A stretch of 50,197 nt of DNA from Oscillospiraceae bacterium (GCA_015068445.1 SVKN01000007.1:1-50197); one strand, 5' to 3'; counted from the first letter of the stretch, positions 15,021 to 23,979 are shown. A program made the numbers and translations. The notes: a model not told the origin generated them from the letters alone.

Positions 15021-16184
15021 TCACTTCAGCGCTTCGACGATCCTTCTGACGGCCTCCTTGATGTTGTCGTAGGAGGTGGCGAGGTTGAGGCGGATGAAGC
15101 CGGCCCACTTTTCGCCGCCGAACCAGTCGCCGTAATCGACGGCCAGACGGCACTTGTCCTGGATGAGCTCCTTCATCTTGCCCTGCTCCACGTAGGCGCT
15201 CAGGTCGACCCACTGCAGGTACGTGCCCTCCAGCGGGGAGACGACTGCCTTGGGCAGCTGGGCCTTCAGCTCCTTCTCCACGTACTGGGCGTTCTGATGG
15301 ATCAGCGCCAGCACCTGATCGAGCCACTCGCGGCCGCCCTTGAACGCGGCCTCCACGGCCACGTAGCCGAAGGCGCTGCCGTTGCGGATGCGCACGGAGT
15401 TCAGGAACTTGTCGAACTCGGCCCTCAGCTTCTCATCGGGCAGGATGACGAAGCTGTTCTGGCAGCCGGCCAGGTTGAAGGTCTTGCTGCCGGCAGTGAT
15501 GGCGACCACCATGTCGGTGTAGCCGGGGATGTTGAGGATCTCGGTGTGCTCGTAGCCGGGCATGATCAGGTCGTGGTGGATCTCATCGGCCACGACGAAG
15601 ACGTTGTGCTTGCGGCAGAGCTGCGGCATCTGCTCCAGCTCCTCGCGCTTCCACACGCGGCCCGCGGGGTTGTGGGGAGAGGAGAGGATGAACAGCTTGA
15701 CGTTGTTGTCGACGATGGTCTTTTCAAAGTCTGCGAAGTCGATGGTGTACACGCCGTTGACGTTGACCAGATCGGAGGACACCAGCTTGCGGCCGTTGTT
15801 CTCGATGGCGTCCAGGAACGGATAGTAGACGGGCTTCGTGACCAGAACGGCCTCGCCGGGCTGGGTCTTGATGTTAACGTACCAGTTGATGGGGGAGACG
15901 ACGCCGGGGGAGAAGCGGATCCATTCCTTCTCCACGTGGCAGTTGTGATACTTCTCTTCCCAGTCGATGAACGCCTGATAATAGCTGTCGGGCACCTTGT
16001 AGTAGCCGTAGATGCCGAACTCGGCGTACTTGACGGCGGCCTGACGGGCGCACTCGGGCACGACGAAGTCCATGTCCGCCACCCACAGCGCCATCAGGTC
16101 ATTGTCGCCGAAGCGGCCGATCATGTTGTCCCACTTGCTGCAGTTGGTGCCGACACGGTCGACGTATTTGATGGTCTCACTCAT
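15021..16184 (-). CDS. MalY/PatB-type pyridoxal-phosphate C-S lyase
   Basis: PLP enzyme of 387 residues in the MalY/PatB branch of the aspartate-aminotransferase fold, whose members cleave cystathionine or other cysteine S-conjugates. Markers are WVADMDF near residue 35, the SPHNPAGRVW turn (169-178), the ADEIHHDL segment and the PLP lysine K234 in AITAGSKTFNLAG. I chose the ATG at 16184 over an upstream one at 16217 because AGGAGG is placed ten bases before it. It is downstream of the M14 peptidase and the LRR remnant on the same strand, so it may be co-transcribed with them. Confidence 0.88.
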   Translation of the reverse strand: MSETIKYVDRVGTNCSKWDNMIGRFGDNDLMALWVADMDFVVPECARQAAVKYAEFGIYGYYKVPDSYYQAFIDWEEKYHNCHVEKEWIRFSPGVVSPINWYVNIKTQPGEAVLVTKPVYYPFLDAIENNGRKLVSSDLVNVNGVYTIDFADFEKTIVDNNVKLFILSSPHNPAGRVWKREELEQMPQLCRKHNVFVVADEIHHDLIMPGYEHTEILNIPGYTDMVVAITAGSKTFNLAGCQNSFVILPDEKLRAEFDKFLNSVRIRNGSAFGYVAVEAAFKGGREWLDQVLALIHQNAQYVEKELKAQLPKAVVSPLEGTYLQWVDLSAYVEQGKMKELIQDKCRLAVDYGDWFGGEKWAGFIRLNLATSYDNIKEAVRRIVEALK

Positions 16185-16229
16185 TGGAAGTTGTCCTCCT
16201 TGTATGATGATTTTCAATAGAACTGCTGA

Positions 16230-16687
16230 TCAAAAGCTGCCGGAATCGCATGAAAGCTCCCGCCAGACGGGCACGCCCGTCCGGGCGTCGTCCGGAACGT
16301 TCTCCGCGCCGTGGATGCGCTCTGCCGGACGGCCATCACCGCTCCGGCAGACGCTCCAGATCGCGGGCGCGTCGGCCGGATAGAAGGAGTCGAAGCCCAG
16401 CTCCTTCACCGCGCAGCCGAAGAAGGCGTTGTCCCCGACGGTATCGGGACCGCTGCCCTGAAAGTCGATGCGTTCGATCTGCTCCCGGACCGACGCCCAG
16501 GGGGCGCGGAACCGGTAGTAGTCGTCCATGGGGCCGCTGCCCGAGATGCGCAGCGTGCCGCCGCTGTATTCCCAGGTCAGCGAGGGACCGCAGGAGCCGG
16601 AACGGGGCTCGTCCCCGCCGCCAGCGCCGTGCACAGCAGCGCCAGCGCGAAAGCGGCGAGCAGCAGGGATACCGCGCGGTTTTTCAT
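16230..16687 (-). pseudogene. Frameshifted secreted leucine-rich-repeat (BspA-like) protein
   Basis: An ATG at 16687, four bases after the M14 peptidase stop, opens a clear signal peptide (MKNRAVSLLLAAFALALLC...) that runs into a stop at 16577. The mature domain continues in another frame from about 16620: GSCGPSLTWEYSGGTLRISG, the usual N-terminal unit of LRR_5/BspA surface proteins, then DNAFFGC and an ending at 16230. Adding one G to the GGGG tract at 16613-16616 joins the two frames as ...LAAGDEPRSGSCG. So it is broken by a one-base loss, a phase-variable tract, or a sequencing error. Only one repeat unit remains, shorter than the family norm. Confidence 0.75.
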
Positions 16688-16691
16688 GGCC

Positions 16692-18377
16692 TTACAGCGA
16701 AGCGTCCTCCGTGACCCTGCCGGCCTTGCCGGAGGTCATGACGACCTTGAAGGACTGGCCCTTCTGACCGCGGACGATCCAGCTGGTCTTTTTGCGGATG
16801 GCGCCGCGCTGGCCCGTGCCCTGGGTGATGCCCCAGGAGGTGGTGGTGTAGCCGCTCATGCCCTCCAGGTGGCCCAGCTCCGCGGGCTCGCCGCCCTCGA
16901 CGACCTCCACGCCCTCCAGCGCCAGGCTGACGCCCTTGAGGCGCTTGGACTTGAGGCCCTCCTTGAAGACGTAGGTGGGCATATAGCCGCGGTTGCCGCA
17001 GGTGACCTCGACCTTGAACAGGTCCTCGCCCACCTGGGTCGTTTTGACCTCGTCGATATGCAGCAGCGGCAGCAGCTTCATGCCGCGCAGCATGAAGGCC
17101 GTATGCTTGGCGACCTCCTGCTCCAGATAAGCGGGAGGCGGGTTCTGGGAGACGAACTTGGCGTCGCAGCCGCCGATCTCCACGGTGCCCAGCTGAGGAT
17201 GCTCAAAGGATGTCCAGGGCTGGTAGACGTCCGTGCCGATGTGCTCGTCGATCCACTTGAGCATGGCGCACAGCTCGTTTTCCTTCTCCGCGTCGGTCTT
17301 GTTCTCCTTGGGCGGGTAGACGGGGTGCAGGCCGGAGCGCTCCGCCAGATCCCAGCACTCGATGGTCATGGCCGGGATGCCGAGGGCGAAGTGGCAGAAA
17401 TCGTCGAAGCCGCCGCAGGTCTGGGGCGCGGACTGGGGCATATAGTCGTCGTAGACGTTGAGGATCGGGTAGCCGTTCTCCTGCTGGGCGATATTGCAGA
17501 TGGCGCGGTACAGGTCGATGTCCTGCTTGATGGCCTGCTTGGCGCTCTTGTAGCCGGGGGTGAAGAGGTTCTGGCCGCCTGCCGTGTGCATATCGACGAC
17601 AAAGCAGACGTTGGGATGGGCCAGCAGGAAGTCGGCGTTGTGGCGGGTCTCGGGGTTCGACAGCGGATAGTCGCCGGAGCCGCGCTGGACGTCCTCGGTC
17701 TGCCAGCCGATGGGGTAGTTGCGGTTGAAGTCGTTGCCGAAGGGCGCGGGCGCGGCCTCGATGTCCACGCCGTTCCACTTGCCCTCGATCTCGCCCTCGT
17801 CATAGACGTTGTAGAAGTCGCCGAACAGATCGTCGGGCTGACGGCGCGTCATGACGCGGGGGTCCTTTTCGGAGACCTTCCAGGCGCCGTAGGGCGTCTT
17901 GACGCGCATGAGGCGGATGACGCCGTCGCCGTCCATGTCCTTGCGCTGGACGCCGGGCATGGGCGCGGCGAACGGGTAATACCGCGGCGCGGAGCGCAGG
18001 GTGCCCGGGGTGGTCAGGTAATACTCCGAGCCGTCGGGAGAGACCCGGGGCAGGGCGTAGACCGTGTAGTTTTTGAGGATGTGCTGGATGCTCGCGTCGT
18101 CAAGATTGCTGAAAATGGTGTCCAGCAGGTACATGACCGTCATGGAGCCGGTCACCTCGCCCGCGTGGATGTTGCCCTCCACGTAGAAGGCGGGCTTGTC
18201 CTCGAAGGCGCCGGTGGACTTGTCCGTCACCTGCAGCAGCAGGGTCTCGCGCCCCTCGGGCGTCGTGCCGATGGAGATCAGCTCCGTCAGCTCGGGATGC
18301 GCCTGGGCATACCCCTTGAGCAGGGCTTCGATCTCACCGTAGAGATAATAATGGTCGTAGACTTGCGTGTGCTTCAT
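16692..18377 (-). CDS. M14-family zinc carboxypeptidase
   Basis: A 561-residue metallocarboxypeptidase without signal peptide, so probably cytoplasmic. Zinc ligands are H71 and E74 (GNIHAGEVTG) and H264 (VDMHTAGG). The substrate-carboxylate motif DFNRNYP is near 217-222, and the catalytic glutamate is E340 in MTIECWDL. About 150 residues after the catalytic domain form a beta-rich C-terminal extension. The ATG follows AAAAGGAGG. Its stop is four bases from the start of the LRR remnant. The substrate (peptide tails or cell-wall peptides) cannot be told. Confidence 0.88.
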   Translation of the reverse strand: MKHTQVYDHYYLYGEIEALLKGYAQAHPELTELISIGTTPEGRETLLLQVTDKSTGAFEDKPAFYVEGNIHAGEVTGSMTVMYLLDTIFSNLDDASIQHILKNYTVYALPRVSPDGSEYYLTTPGTLRSAPRYYPFAAPMPGVQRKDMDGDGVIRLMRVKTPYGAWKVSEKDPRVMTRRQPDDLFGDFYNVYDEGEIEGKWNGVDIEAAPAPFGNDFNRNYPIGWQTEDVQRGSGDYPLSNPETRHNADFLLAHPNVCFVVDMHTAGGQNLFTPGYKSAKQAIKQDIDLYRAICNIAQQENGYPILNVYDDYMPQSAPQTCGGFDDFCHFALGIPAMTIECWDLAERSGLHPVYPPKENKTDAEKENELCAMLKWIDEHIGTDVYQPWTSFEHPQLGTVEIGGCDAKFVSQNPPPAYLEQEVAKHTAFMLRGMKLLPLLHIDEVKTTQVGEDLFKVEVTCGNRGYMPTYVFKEGLKSKRLKGVSLALEGVEVVEGGEPAELGHLEGMSGYTTTSWGITQGTGQRGAIRKKTSWIVRGQKGQSFKVVMTSGKAGRVTEDASL

Positions 18378-18390
18378 GAGTGCCTCCTTT

Positions 18391-18412
18391 TGTATAGTTG
18401 ACAGTTGACAGT
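18391..18412. repeat. TTGACA-type units in the leader of the M14 peptidase
   Basis: Two overlapping TAGTTGACAGTTGACAGT units just upstream of the ribosome binding site. They look like -35 boxes on the plus strand, but no -10 follows at the right distance. Confidence 0.6.
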
Positions 18413-18474
18413 TTCGGCGTCAGCGTCGCCGACGATTGAAAAGCGCCGGCGTCAGTTCTGCCCATACTGCTTCC

Positions 18475-18504
18475 ATTTTATCACTTTCCCTGTTTATACC
18501 GCAA
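18475..18504 (-). promoter_or_regulatory. Probable promoter of the M14 peptidase operon
   Basis: Minus strand TTGCGG, 18-bp spacer, TAAAAT; about 100 bp upstream of the ATG with dispersed repeats between. Confidence 0.5.
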
Positions 18505-18513
18505 TAGCTGAGC

Positions 18514-18542
18514 GCAAAAAAAGCCCCGCCTTTCGGCGGGGC
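18514..18542 (-). terminator. Terminator of the 18556-20163 gene
   Basis: GCCCCGCC-GAAA-GGCGGGGC followed on the minus strand by seven T. Confidence 0.85.
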
Positions 18543-18555
18543 GTGAATGATCGTC

Positions 18556-20163
18556 TTATCTGACGGGCATCAGCTGCTGGAGGGCCTCCATCAGCTGGTC
18601 GGCGGTGACGACGGTCTCGCCGGCAGCGGGAGCGGTCTGGGGCTTCTCGCTGGTGGCGGCCATATTGGAGACCGCGGTCATCGTGATCTCGGCGGTCTCG
18701 GGGATGACCAGGGTCATCGTGGCTTCGCCCTTCTTGGCGTCGCCCTCGGCCTTCATGGTCATGGTCACCTGAGGCTCCTCGGTGGTGGTCATGTTCATGT
18801 CGGCGGTGACCTTGTTCAGCTTCTCGCCGCGCATGGCGACCTTCATGTTGAAGTCCATCTTCATAGCCTCGGCCATCTCGGCGGCGGCTTCCCCGTCGAT
18901 GGCCGTCATGGCCTTGGCCAGGGTCTTTTCATCGCTGTGCAGCGTGTAGGTCTTGTTGGTATTGCCGGTGACGGTGATGCACTCGTCGCCCATCATGCCG
19001 TCATACACGGCAGCCATCATCAGGGCGGCCTGATCGGGGGCCATATAGCCCATCAGCTCGCTCATGGAGCCGTCGGCGAACAGCAGGCGCAGCAGCTTGC
19101 CCATGGTGAAGCTGCCGGAGTTGGCCTGCTCCATCAGCGCAGCCATGTCGAGGCCGGAGCCCTCGGCCAGCGCGTTCATATCGACGCTCAGCCAGGCGTT
19201 CTCGGGCACGCCCAGCATCGCCAGCAGCGCGGAGCGCAGGTAGATGCCGTTCTCGACGTTGGAGATCGCTTCGATCTGCGCGCCGTTCAGCATCTGGACG
19301 GTGGCTTCGGCGTCGATCTGCATGTTGTTCAGCAGCGCCGCGAGGCCGCCCAGCTCCAGGCCCAGGGTGTAAGAGCCGGAGGAGTTCTTGCCGTCGGTGA
19401 TCTCGCTGCCGTTGACGGTGAGCTTCAGGGGCTCGCCCTCGATGCCGGCGATCTTGGCGGTCAGAACAACGTTCGCGTCGGACTTCTGGTTGCCCTCGGG
19501 CAGCTGAGCCTTGACAAGGGCGTTCATCATCTCATTGAACTTCGTGAAGTGCGCGTCGATGGCGGCTTCGGTCTTGTCCCAGTCGATCAGGTACGCCACG
19601 CGCAGGGGCTGGCTCCAGGACACGTTCATGCCCAGGGCCTCGCCCACGAAGCGGACGGGGATCAGCGTGCGGCTGTTCTCAACGTCGACGTAGGGGGCCA
19701 CGTCCATCTCCACGGTGCGGGAAGCGCCGTTCTCGGTGATGATCAGAGCCTTGCTGTCAAGCTCCATGTGGATGGCCTTGCCGTTTTCAAAGGCGGCGTC
19801 GATCTTGCCGTTGTCGTAGTCGACCTTCGCGCCCATGCTCTCCAGCGCGGCGCGGAAAGGAACCAGGGTGCGGCCGTCCTTCGCCGTGGGGATGGCGTCG
19901 GGGAAGGTCATGTACTGACCGTTCAGCCAGACGTTGATGTCTTCATAGGGCATCTGGGCGCGGGCCAGGGCCACGGGATCGGGGGCGTCGTCCTTGACCA
20001 TGCCGGGGCCGTCCAGCATATCGCCGGGGTTGGGGGAGATCAGGATGGACGTGGGGCCGTCGGCGCCGCCGATGATCCCCACAGAGGGCTCGACGGCGAA
20101 GGCCGTGACGCCCAGGGACAGCATCATGGCCAGCACCATGATGACAGACAGGATTTTCTTCAT
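18556..20163 (-). CDS. Secreted protein with copper-amine-oxidase N-terminal-type domain
   Basis: A 535-residue exported protein. Residues 1-24 are a signal peptide (KKILSVIMVLAMMLSLG...AFA). Directly after it comes the short motif GIIGGADGPTSILIS. Two stalk-domain-like repeats follow (VWLNGQYMTF...GRTLVPFRAALESMGAKV and ...SRTLIPVRFVGEALGMNVSW), the copper amine oxidase N-domain used in Clostridia as a surface module. The remaining 350 residues are Met- and Ala-rich and unrecognised. MKKILS at 20163 has AGGAGG upstream; the frame extends further but without a site. A perfect hairpin CTTGTA-TCG-TACAAG (20176-20190) lies beside the ribosome binding site. Confidence 0.8.
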   Translation of the reverse strand: MKKILSVIMVLAMMLSLGVTAFAVEPSVGIIGGADGPTSILISPNPGDMLDGPGMVKDDAPDPVALARAQMPYEDINVWLNGQYMTFPDAIPTAKDGRTLVPFRAALESMGAKVDYDNGKIDAAFENGKAIHMELDSKALIITENGASRTVEMDVAPYVDVENSRTLIPVRFVGEALGMNVSWSQPLRVAYLIDWDKTEAAIDAHFTKFNEMMNALVKAQLPEGNQKSDANVVLTAKIAGIEGEPLKLTVNGSEITDGKNSSGSYTLGLELGGLAALLNNMQIDAEATVQMLNGAQIEAISNVENGIYLRSALLAMLGVPENAWLSVDMNALAEGSGLDMAALMEQANSGSFTMGKLLRLLFADGSMSELMGYMAPDQAALMMAAVYDGMMGDECITVTGNTNKTYTLHSDEKTLAKAMTAIDGEAAAEMAEAMKMDFNMKVAMRGEKLNKVTADMNMTTTEEPQVTMTMKAEGDAKKGEATMTLVIPETAEITMTAVSNMAATSEKPQTAPAAGETVVTADQLMEALQQLMPVR

Positions 20164-20211
20164 AAAATATTCCTCCTTGTATCGTACAAGCGGGCTTGTT
20201 CGGACAGATGT

Positions 20212-20240
20212 ATTATAATACAACAAAGGACCGATTACAA
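20212..20240 (-). promoter_or_regulatory. Promoter of the secreted stalk-domain protein
   Basis: Minus strand TTGTAA, 17-bp spacer, perfect TATAAT (20212-20217). The -35 box reaches to within three bases of the stop of the DHHW gene. Confidence 0.75.
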
Positions 20241-20242
20241 CC

Positions 20243-21322
20243 CTAACCGACGATCCGGAACAGGGAAGTTTCCTCGCTGAACCCCTTGAGGTTGTACAGC
20301 ACGGTCATCTCCGTGATCCCGGCCTCCCGGGCGTAGGCCCGCAGCGACCCGGCGAAGGACCGCAGGTCCACCACGTGGATCTCGGCATAGTGGGGGATCA
20401 GGAACTGGACGTAGGTGTTGGCGTAGGAATCCTTCACCAGCAGCAGCTTCCCGCCCTCCTGTCCCGTGCGGATGACGGTCAGCGCCTGATTGCCGCCGAG
20501 AAAGACGGAGTATTTGTCCTTTTTGCTGAGGTACGACCGGTCGTAAAGCCCTTCGGTCACGGCGCCGGAGCGGTTGTGCTCCACTGTGGGGCTGCCGTAC
20601 GCAAAGGCCGTGATCGCGTCCTTTTTCTCATAAATGCCAGCCCGGGAGAACGTGGTGCCCAGGAAGTCCTCAGTCAGGACCTCCTGCACGAAGGCGTCCT
20701 GCGCCAGCGCGTCGTCCCGCAGGGCGTAGACGTACCAGGCCCCCAAGGACGTCCAGTGGTGGTCGGTGTAATAATAAATGTATTCATCCCGATGCGCCTC
20801 CAGCGCAGAAAGGGCGTCATACGTCAGCAGGTCCGACGCCCGCTCCAGCAGCGACGCCTGATCCACGTCGGGCGTGGGCAGGCCCACCTGCTCCCGCAGC
20901 ACGTGGGAGGCCGTGGGGATCAGCATCACGTCGAAGCGGTCCAGCTCGGCGTAAAGCGCCTTCGCCTGCCGCAGGTAGTCGAGGTTCTTCTCATACCGCG
21001 CCTCGTCGACCTCGTCGAAGACCTCCATCATCCGGCCCTCCTTCGTCACGTAGACGCCGCCGGTGTCCCTGCGCCCGGCCAGCAGGTCGAGCCTGCTTTT
21101 CAGCGCGATCCAGCGGTCCCGCAGGGGGAAGCCGTCCGTCACCCAGTCCTCGAACCCCCGGGTGAAGTCCCCGGCGAAGAGGCTCTGCAGCGTCAGCGCG
21201 GGCCGCCCCGCCAGATAGCGGTTCTCATTGTCGGAGTAGACGCGTTTGGGGCTGAGCCAGAAGCCGAAGAACAGCGCGGCCAGCGCCAGCGTGAAGACGG
21301 CCGTATTCACTTTTCCTTTCAT
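20243..21322 (-). CDS. DHHW-family (SGNH/AlgX-like) partner of an MBOAT acyltransferase
   Basis: A 359-residue protein with one N-terminal membrane anchor (residues about 7-24) and an extracytoplasmic domain. The family signature TDHHWTSLGAWYVY is at about 186-199, and a likely nucleophile region KDSYANTYVQFLIPHYAEI follows near residue 300. Such proteins pair with MBOAT proteins to O-acylate extracellular glycans or polymers. It starts twelve bases after the MBOAT stop, confirming the pair. The acceptor polymer cannot be inferred, as no polysaccharide synthesis genes are nearby. Confidence 0.85.
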   Translation of the reverse strand: MKGKVNTAVFTLALAALFFGFWLSPKRVYSDNENRYLAGRPALTLQSLFAGDFTRGFEDWVTDGFPLRDRWIALKSRLDLLAGRRDTGGVYVTKEGRMMEVFDEVDEARYEKNLDYLRQAKALYAELDRFDVMLIPTASHVLREQVGLPTPDVDQASLLERASDLLTYDALSALEAHRDEYIYYYTDHHWTSLGAWYVYALRDDALAQDAFVQEVLTEDFLGTTFSRAGIYEKKDAITAFAYGSPTVEHNRSGAVTEGLYDRSYLSKKDKYSVFLGGNQALTVIRTGQEGGKLLLVKDSYANTYVQFLIPHYAEIHVVDLRSFAGSLRAYAREAGITEMTVLYNLKGFSEETSLFRIVG

Positions 21323-21334
21323 GCGGTCGCCTCC

Positions 21335-22711
21335 CTAAAAACGGAAATAGAGGAACGGGTTGTAGGTTCCCGCCACCAGATACGCAAGCGAGCCGATCAG
21401 CCCCGCCAGCATCGCCGCGCCCGCCAGCGCGGGACTGTCGCCGGGCTTTTTCCACAGCCTCCGGGACAGGGGCGTCGAGCCCAGCGCCGCCGCCAGCAGC
21501 AGCGGCCCCAGCGTCAGCAGGTAATAGACCGCCGCGCCGCTGCACAGCGGCGCACCGATCCCGATCATCGTCCCCATGTACCGCAGCGCGTCCGGCAGCC
21601 GATCCATGGCGAACAGCACCCAGCCGAAGCACACCGCCGCCATGGTGTAGACGTGCGGCCACACCCGGCCCCGCTCCAGCCGCTTCAGCAGAAACAGCTT
21701 CTCGATCGCCAGCAGCACGAAGTAATAGAGCCCCCACAGCAGGAAGTTCCACCCTGCGCCGTGCCACACGCCCGTCAGCAGCCAGACGATCAGCATGTTG
21801 ACGATCTGCCGCCGCAGGCCCCGGCGGTTGCCGCCCAGGGGGATGTAGACGTACTCCCGGAACCAGGTGCCCAGGGAGATGTGCCACCGCCGCCAGAACT
21901 CGGTGATCGAGCGGGCGACATAGGGATAATCGAAGTTCTCCGGGAACGTGAAGCCCAGCATGTGCCCCAGGCCGATGGCCATGTCGGAATAGCCGGAGAA
22001 GTCGAAATAGATCTGGAACGCGTAGGCGATGATCCCGATCCACGCGCCCAGCACCGAGGGGGCCGTCATGGCCGAGAAATATTTCCAAACCTCGCCCATG
22101 GTGTTGGCCAGCAGCACCTTCTTGCTCAGCCCGCACACGAACCGCGCCGCCCCCGCGCCGAACTGGTCGGCGGAGTGGACGCGGCCCTTCATCTGCTCCG
22201 CCACGTCCTTGTAGCGGACGATGGGCCCCGCGATCAACTGGGGGAACAGGGAGACGTAAGCGCCGAAGGCGATGGGGTCCCGCTGCACGGGCGCCTGCCC
22301 GCGGTAGACGTCGATGGTGTAGGACATGGTCTGGAACGTGTAGAACGAGATGCCGATGGGCAGCCGCAGCCGCGGCACCGGGATCGAAAGCCCCGTCAGC
22401 CCGTTCAGGGACGTGACGAGAAAGCCGCTGTACTTGAACACGCCCAGCAGCGTCAGGTTGATGACGACGGATGACAAAAGCGCCAGCTTCGCCCTTCGCG
22501 TCCCCCGGTATTTATCGACTAAAATGCCGTGGATATAGTCCACCACCGTGGAAAACAGCATCAGCGTGACGAACACCGGCTCGCCCCAGCCGTAAAACAC
22601 AAGGCTCAGCAAAAACAGCGTCAGGTTTTTCACCCGCCGCGGCGACAAATAATAAACCCCCAGCGCCAGGGGCAGAAAGATCGCGAGAAACGTCGGACTG
22701 CTGAAGATCAT
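21335..22711 (-). CDS. MBOAT-family O-acyltransferase (AlgI/DltB-like)
   Basis: A 458-residue polytopic membrane protein with about eleven helices that passes acyl groups across the membrane to an extracellular acceptor. Hallmarks are the early FFYGWGEP-like segment (LVFYGWGEP), FPQLIAGPIVRY, the EFWRRWHISLGTWFREYVY core and the catalytic histidine in TGVWHGAGWNFLLWG. The ATG at 22711 is preceded by CGGAGGG. Longer upstream frames run through repeat DNA and are rejected. It forms an operon with the DHHW gene. Confidence 0.92.
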   Translation of the reverse strand: MIFSSPTFLAIFLPLALGVYYLSPRRVKNLTLFLLSLVFYGWGEPVFVTLMLFSTVVDYIHGILVDKYRGTRRAKLALLSSVVINLTLLGVFKYSGFLVTSLNGLTGLSIPVPRLRLPIGISFYTFQTMSYTIDVYRGQAPVQRDPIAFGAYVSLFPQLIAGPIVRYKDVAEQMKGRVHSADQFGAGAARFVCGLSKKVLLANTMGEVWKYFSAMTAPSVLGAWIGIIAYAFQIYFDFSGYSDMAIGLGHMLGFTFPENFDYPYVARSITEFWRRWHISLGTWFREYVYIPLGGNRRGLRRQIVNMLIVWLLTGVWHGAGWNFLLWGLYYFVLLAIEKLFLLKRLERGRVWPHVYTMAAVCFGWVLFAMDRLPDALRYMGTMIGIGAPLCSGAAVYYLLTLGPLLLAAALGSTPLSRRLWKKPGDSPALAGAAMLAGLIGSLAYLVAGTYNPFLYFRF

Positions 22712-22742
22712 AAGGTCCCTCCGAGGGAAAGCATACAGATAA

Positions 22743-22771
22743 ACTTTATAATATACCGGGAGGGAAGTCAA
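22743..22771 (-). promoter_or_regulatory. Probable promoter of the MBOAT-DHHW operon
   Basis: Minus strand TTGACT, 17-bp spacer, TAAAGT; an overlapping TATAAA gives a 15-bp spacer alternative. Confidence 0.55.
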
Positions 22772-22782
22772 GCCGAATCGTC

Positions 22783-23610
22783 GATTGACAATGGACAATT
22801 GTCGTGCCTGCGGCGCATCCGATACCGCGCTGCGCGTGGGACCAATGCCCTGGCTCCCTCTCCGAGGGAGCTGTCTGCGAAGCAGACTGAGGGAGTTGCC
22901 CCGGGATGCACACGGCCCCGGGTCGTGGTCGCCAGATCGGCACCGGGATGGATTCGATATCGTCAAGGGCAAGATCCTTCGACTCCGCTGACGCTCCGTT
23001 CGGGATGACATGCTTGGAGCGGATTGTGTCGTAGGGGCCGATGACACATCGGCCCATGATCATGCTTCCGTTTTGTGGTCTTTGTAGCGGCGGCCTGTGG
23101 CCGCCATGACTGGCTCGCGCACATCACGGCTCCGTCAGCAAAGCCTCCCTCTGTGTCTGAACACGCGTGTCTCAGCCTGCGGCTGAGCCTTTCGCGCGGA
23201 ATAGGGAGGGATACTCGCCCCGCAAAAGAAGACCTTTTTGCGGGGACCCCGAGACCGCGTCAGCGGTGGAAGGAGTTGCCCCGGCCTTAGAGCCGCTCCG
23301 GAAACGTGTGCTGTTGGGTACAACTCCCTCAGTCAGTCGGCGTCTGCCGACTGACAGCTCCCTCACGGAGGGAGCCAAGGAAGGGCACGGCGCACATCGC
23401 GGCCCCGGGTCGCGTCGTAGGGAACGATGCCCACATCGGCCCATGATCACGCCCGCGTTTTGTGGTCTTTGTAGCGGCGGCCTGTGGCCGCCATAACCCG
23501 TCCGCGCACATCATGGCCCCGGACAGTGGTCTTCGTAGGGAACGGTGCCCACACCGTTCCGCACCGCCCAGCACACATCACGGCCCCGGAAATGCGTCCC
23601 CCCTCCGGTT
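22783..23610. repeat. Large intergenic mosaic of dispersed repeats
   Basis: About 830 bp without a credible gene. Modules: TTGACA units (22783-22806); GAGGGAGC/CTCAGT module (22851-22905); CTCCGTTCGGGATGACA (22974-23010); GTAGGGGCCGATG hairpins (23031-23055, 23417-23442); GTAGCGGCGGCCTGTGGCCG (23083-23108, 23471-23494); TCTGAACACGCGTGTC-hairpin-CCTTTCGCGCGGAAT (23156-23202); CAACTCCCTCAGTC...GACAGCTCCCTCAC (23321-23380); GTAGGGAACGGTGCCCACAC hairpin (23535-23560); and GCGCACATCACGGCCCCG blocks. The same modules in nearly the same order are found at 9943-10610. Confidence 0.7.
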
Positions 23611-23616
23611 CTCAAT

Positions 23617-23647
23617 CAAAAAAAGAGCCGGCCCTGCGGCCGGCTCT
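23617..23647 (-). terminator. Terminator of the DUF1292 gene
   Basis: AGAGCCGGCC-GCAG-GGCCGGCTCT followed on the minus strand by seven T. Confidence 0.85.
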
Positions 23648-23661
23648 GCGCTTTCGTGACC

Positions 23662-23979
23662 TTATTCCTCTTCCTCTTCGTCCTCTTCCTCTTCCTCGTC
23701 CTCGTCTTCCTCATACAGCTCGTCCTGGCGCTCGGAGAAGATCTGGTACATCTCGTCGTATTCCTCCTCGTCGTCCAGGGTGACGAGGCTCTCGTCGTCG
23801 CCGTCCAGCTCCAGCTTCATGATGATCAGCTCGTAGCTCTCGTCGAGATTCATCTCCGCGGGCAGAAAAGCGTAATACGTCTCGCCGTTGTACTCCACGG
23901 TGTCCAGCAGCTCGACCTCCAGGTCGTTGCCGTCCTCGTCGGTGAGGGTCATGATATCTCTGTCAAAAAACTCATCCAT
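23662..23979 (-). CDS. DUF1292 (YrzB-like) acidic protein
   Basis: A 105-residue soluble protein. Residues about 5-85 are the DUF1292 domain (MTLTDEDGNDLEVELLDTVEYNGETYY beginning, then a FLP...ELIIMK core), common in Firmicutes and of unknown function. The last twenty residues are almost entirely Asp and Glu. The ATG follows GGAGGAAACCATC. In many relatives it sits beside yrrK or yrzL near alaS; those genes are not here. Confidence 0.85.
   Translation of the reverse strand: MDEFFDRDIMTLTDEDGNDLEVELLDTVEYNGETYYAFLPAEMNLDESYELIIMKLELDGDDESLVTLDDEEEYDEMYQIFSERQDELYEEDEDEEEEEDEEEEE

Noticed and set aside
16170..16217. Longer N-terminus for the C-S lyase from 16217
   Set aside because: No ribosome site, and the extension crosses the well-placed AGGAGG that serves the ATG at 16184.
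23262..23496. Arg/Pro-rich frames within the repeat mosaics (10072-10560, 11786-12814, 23075-23783)
   Set aside because: They are translations of dispersed repeat modules, differ between copies in all frames, and lack ribosome sites.
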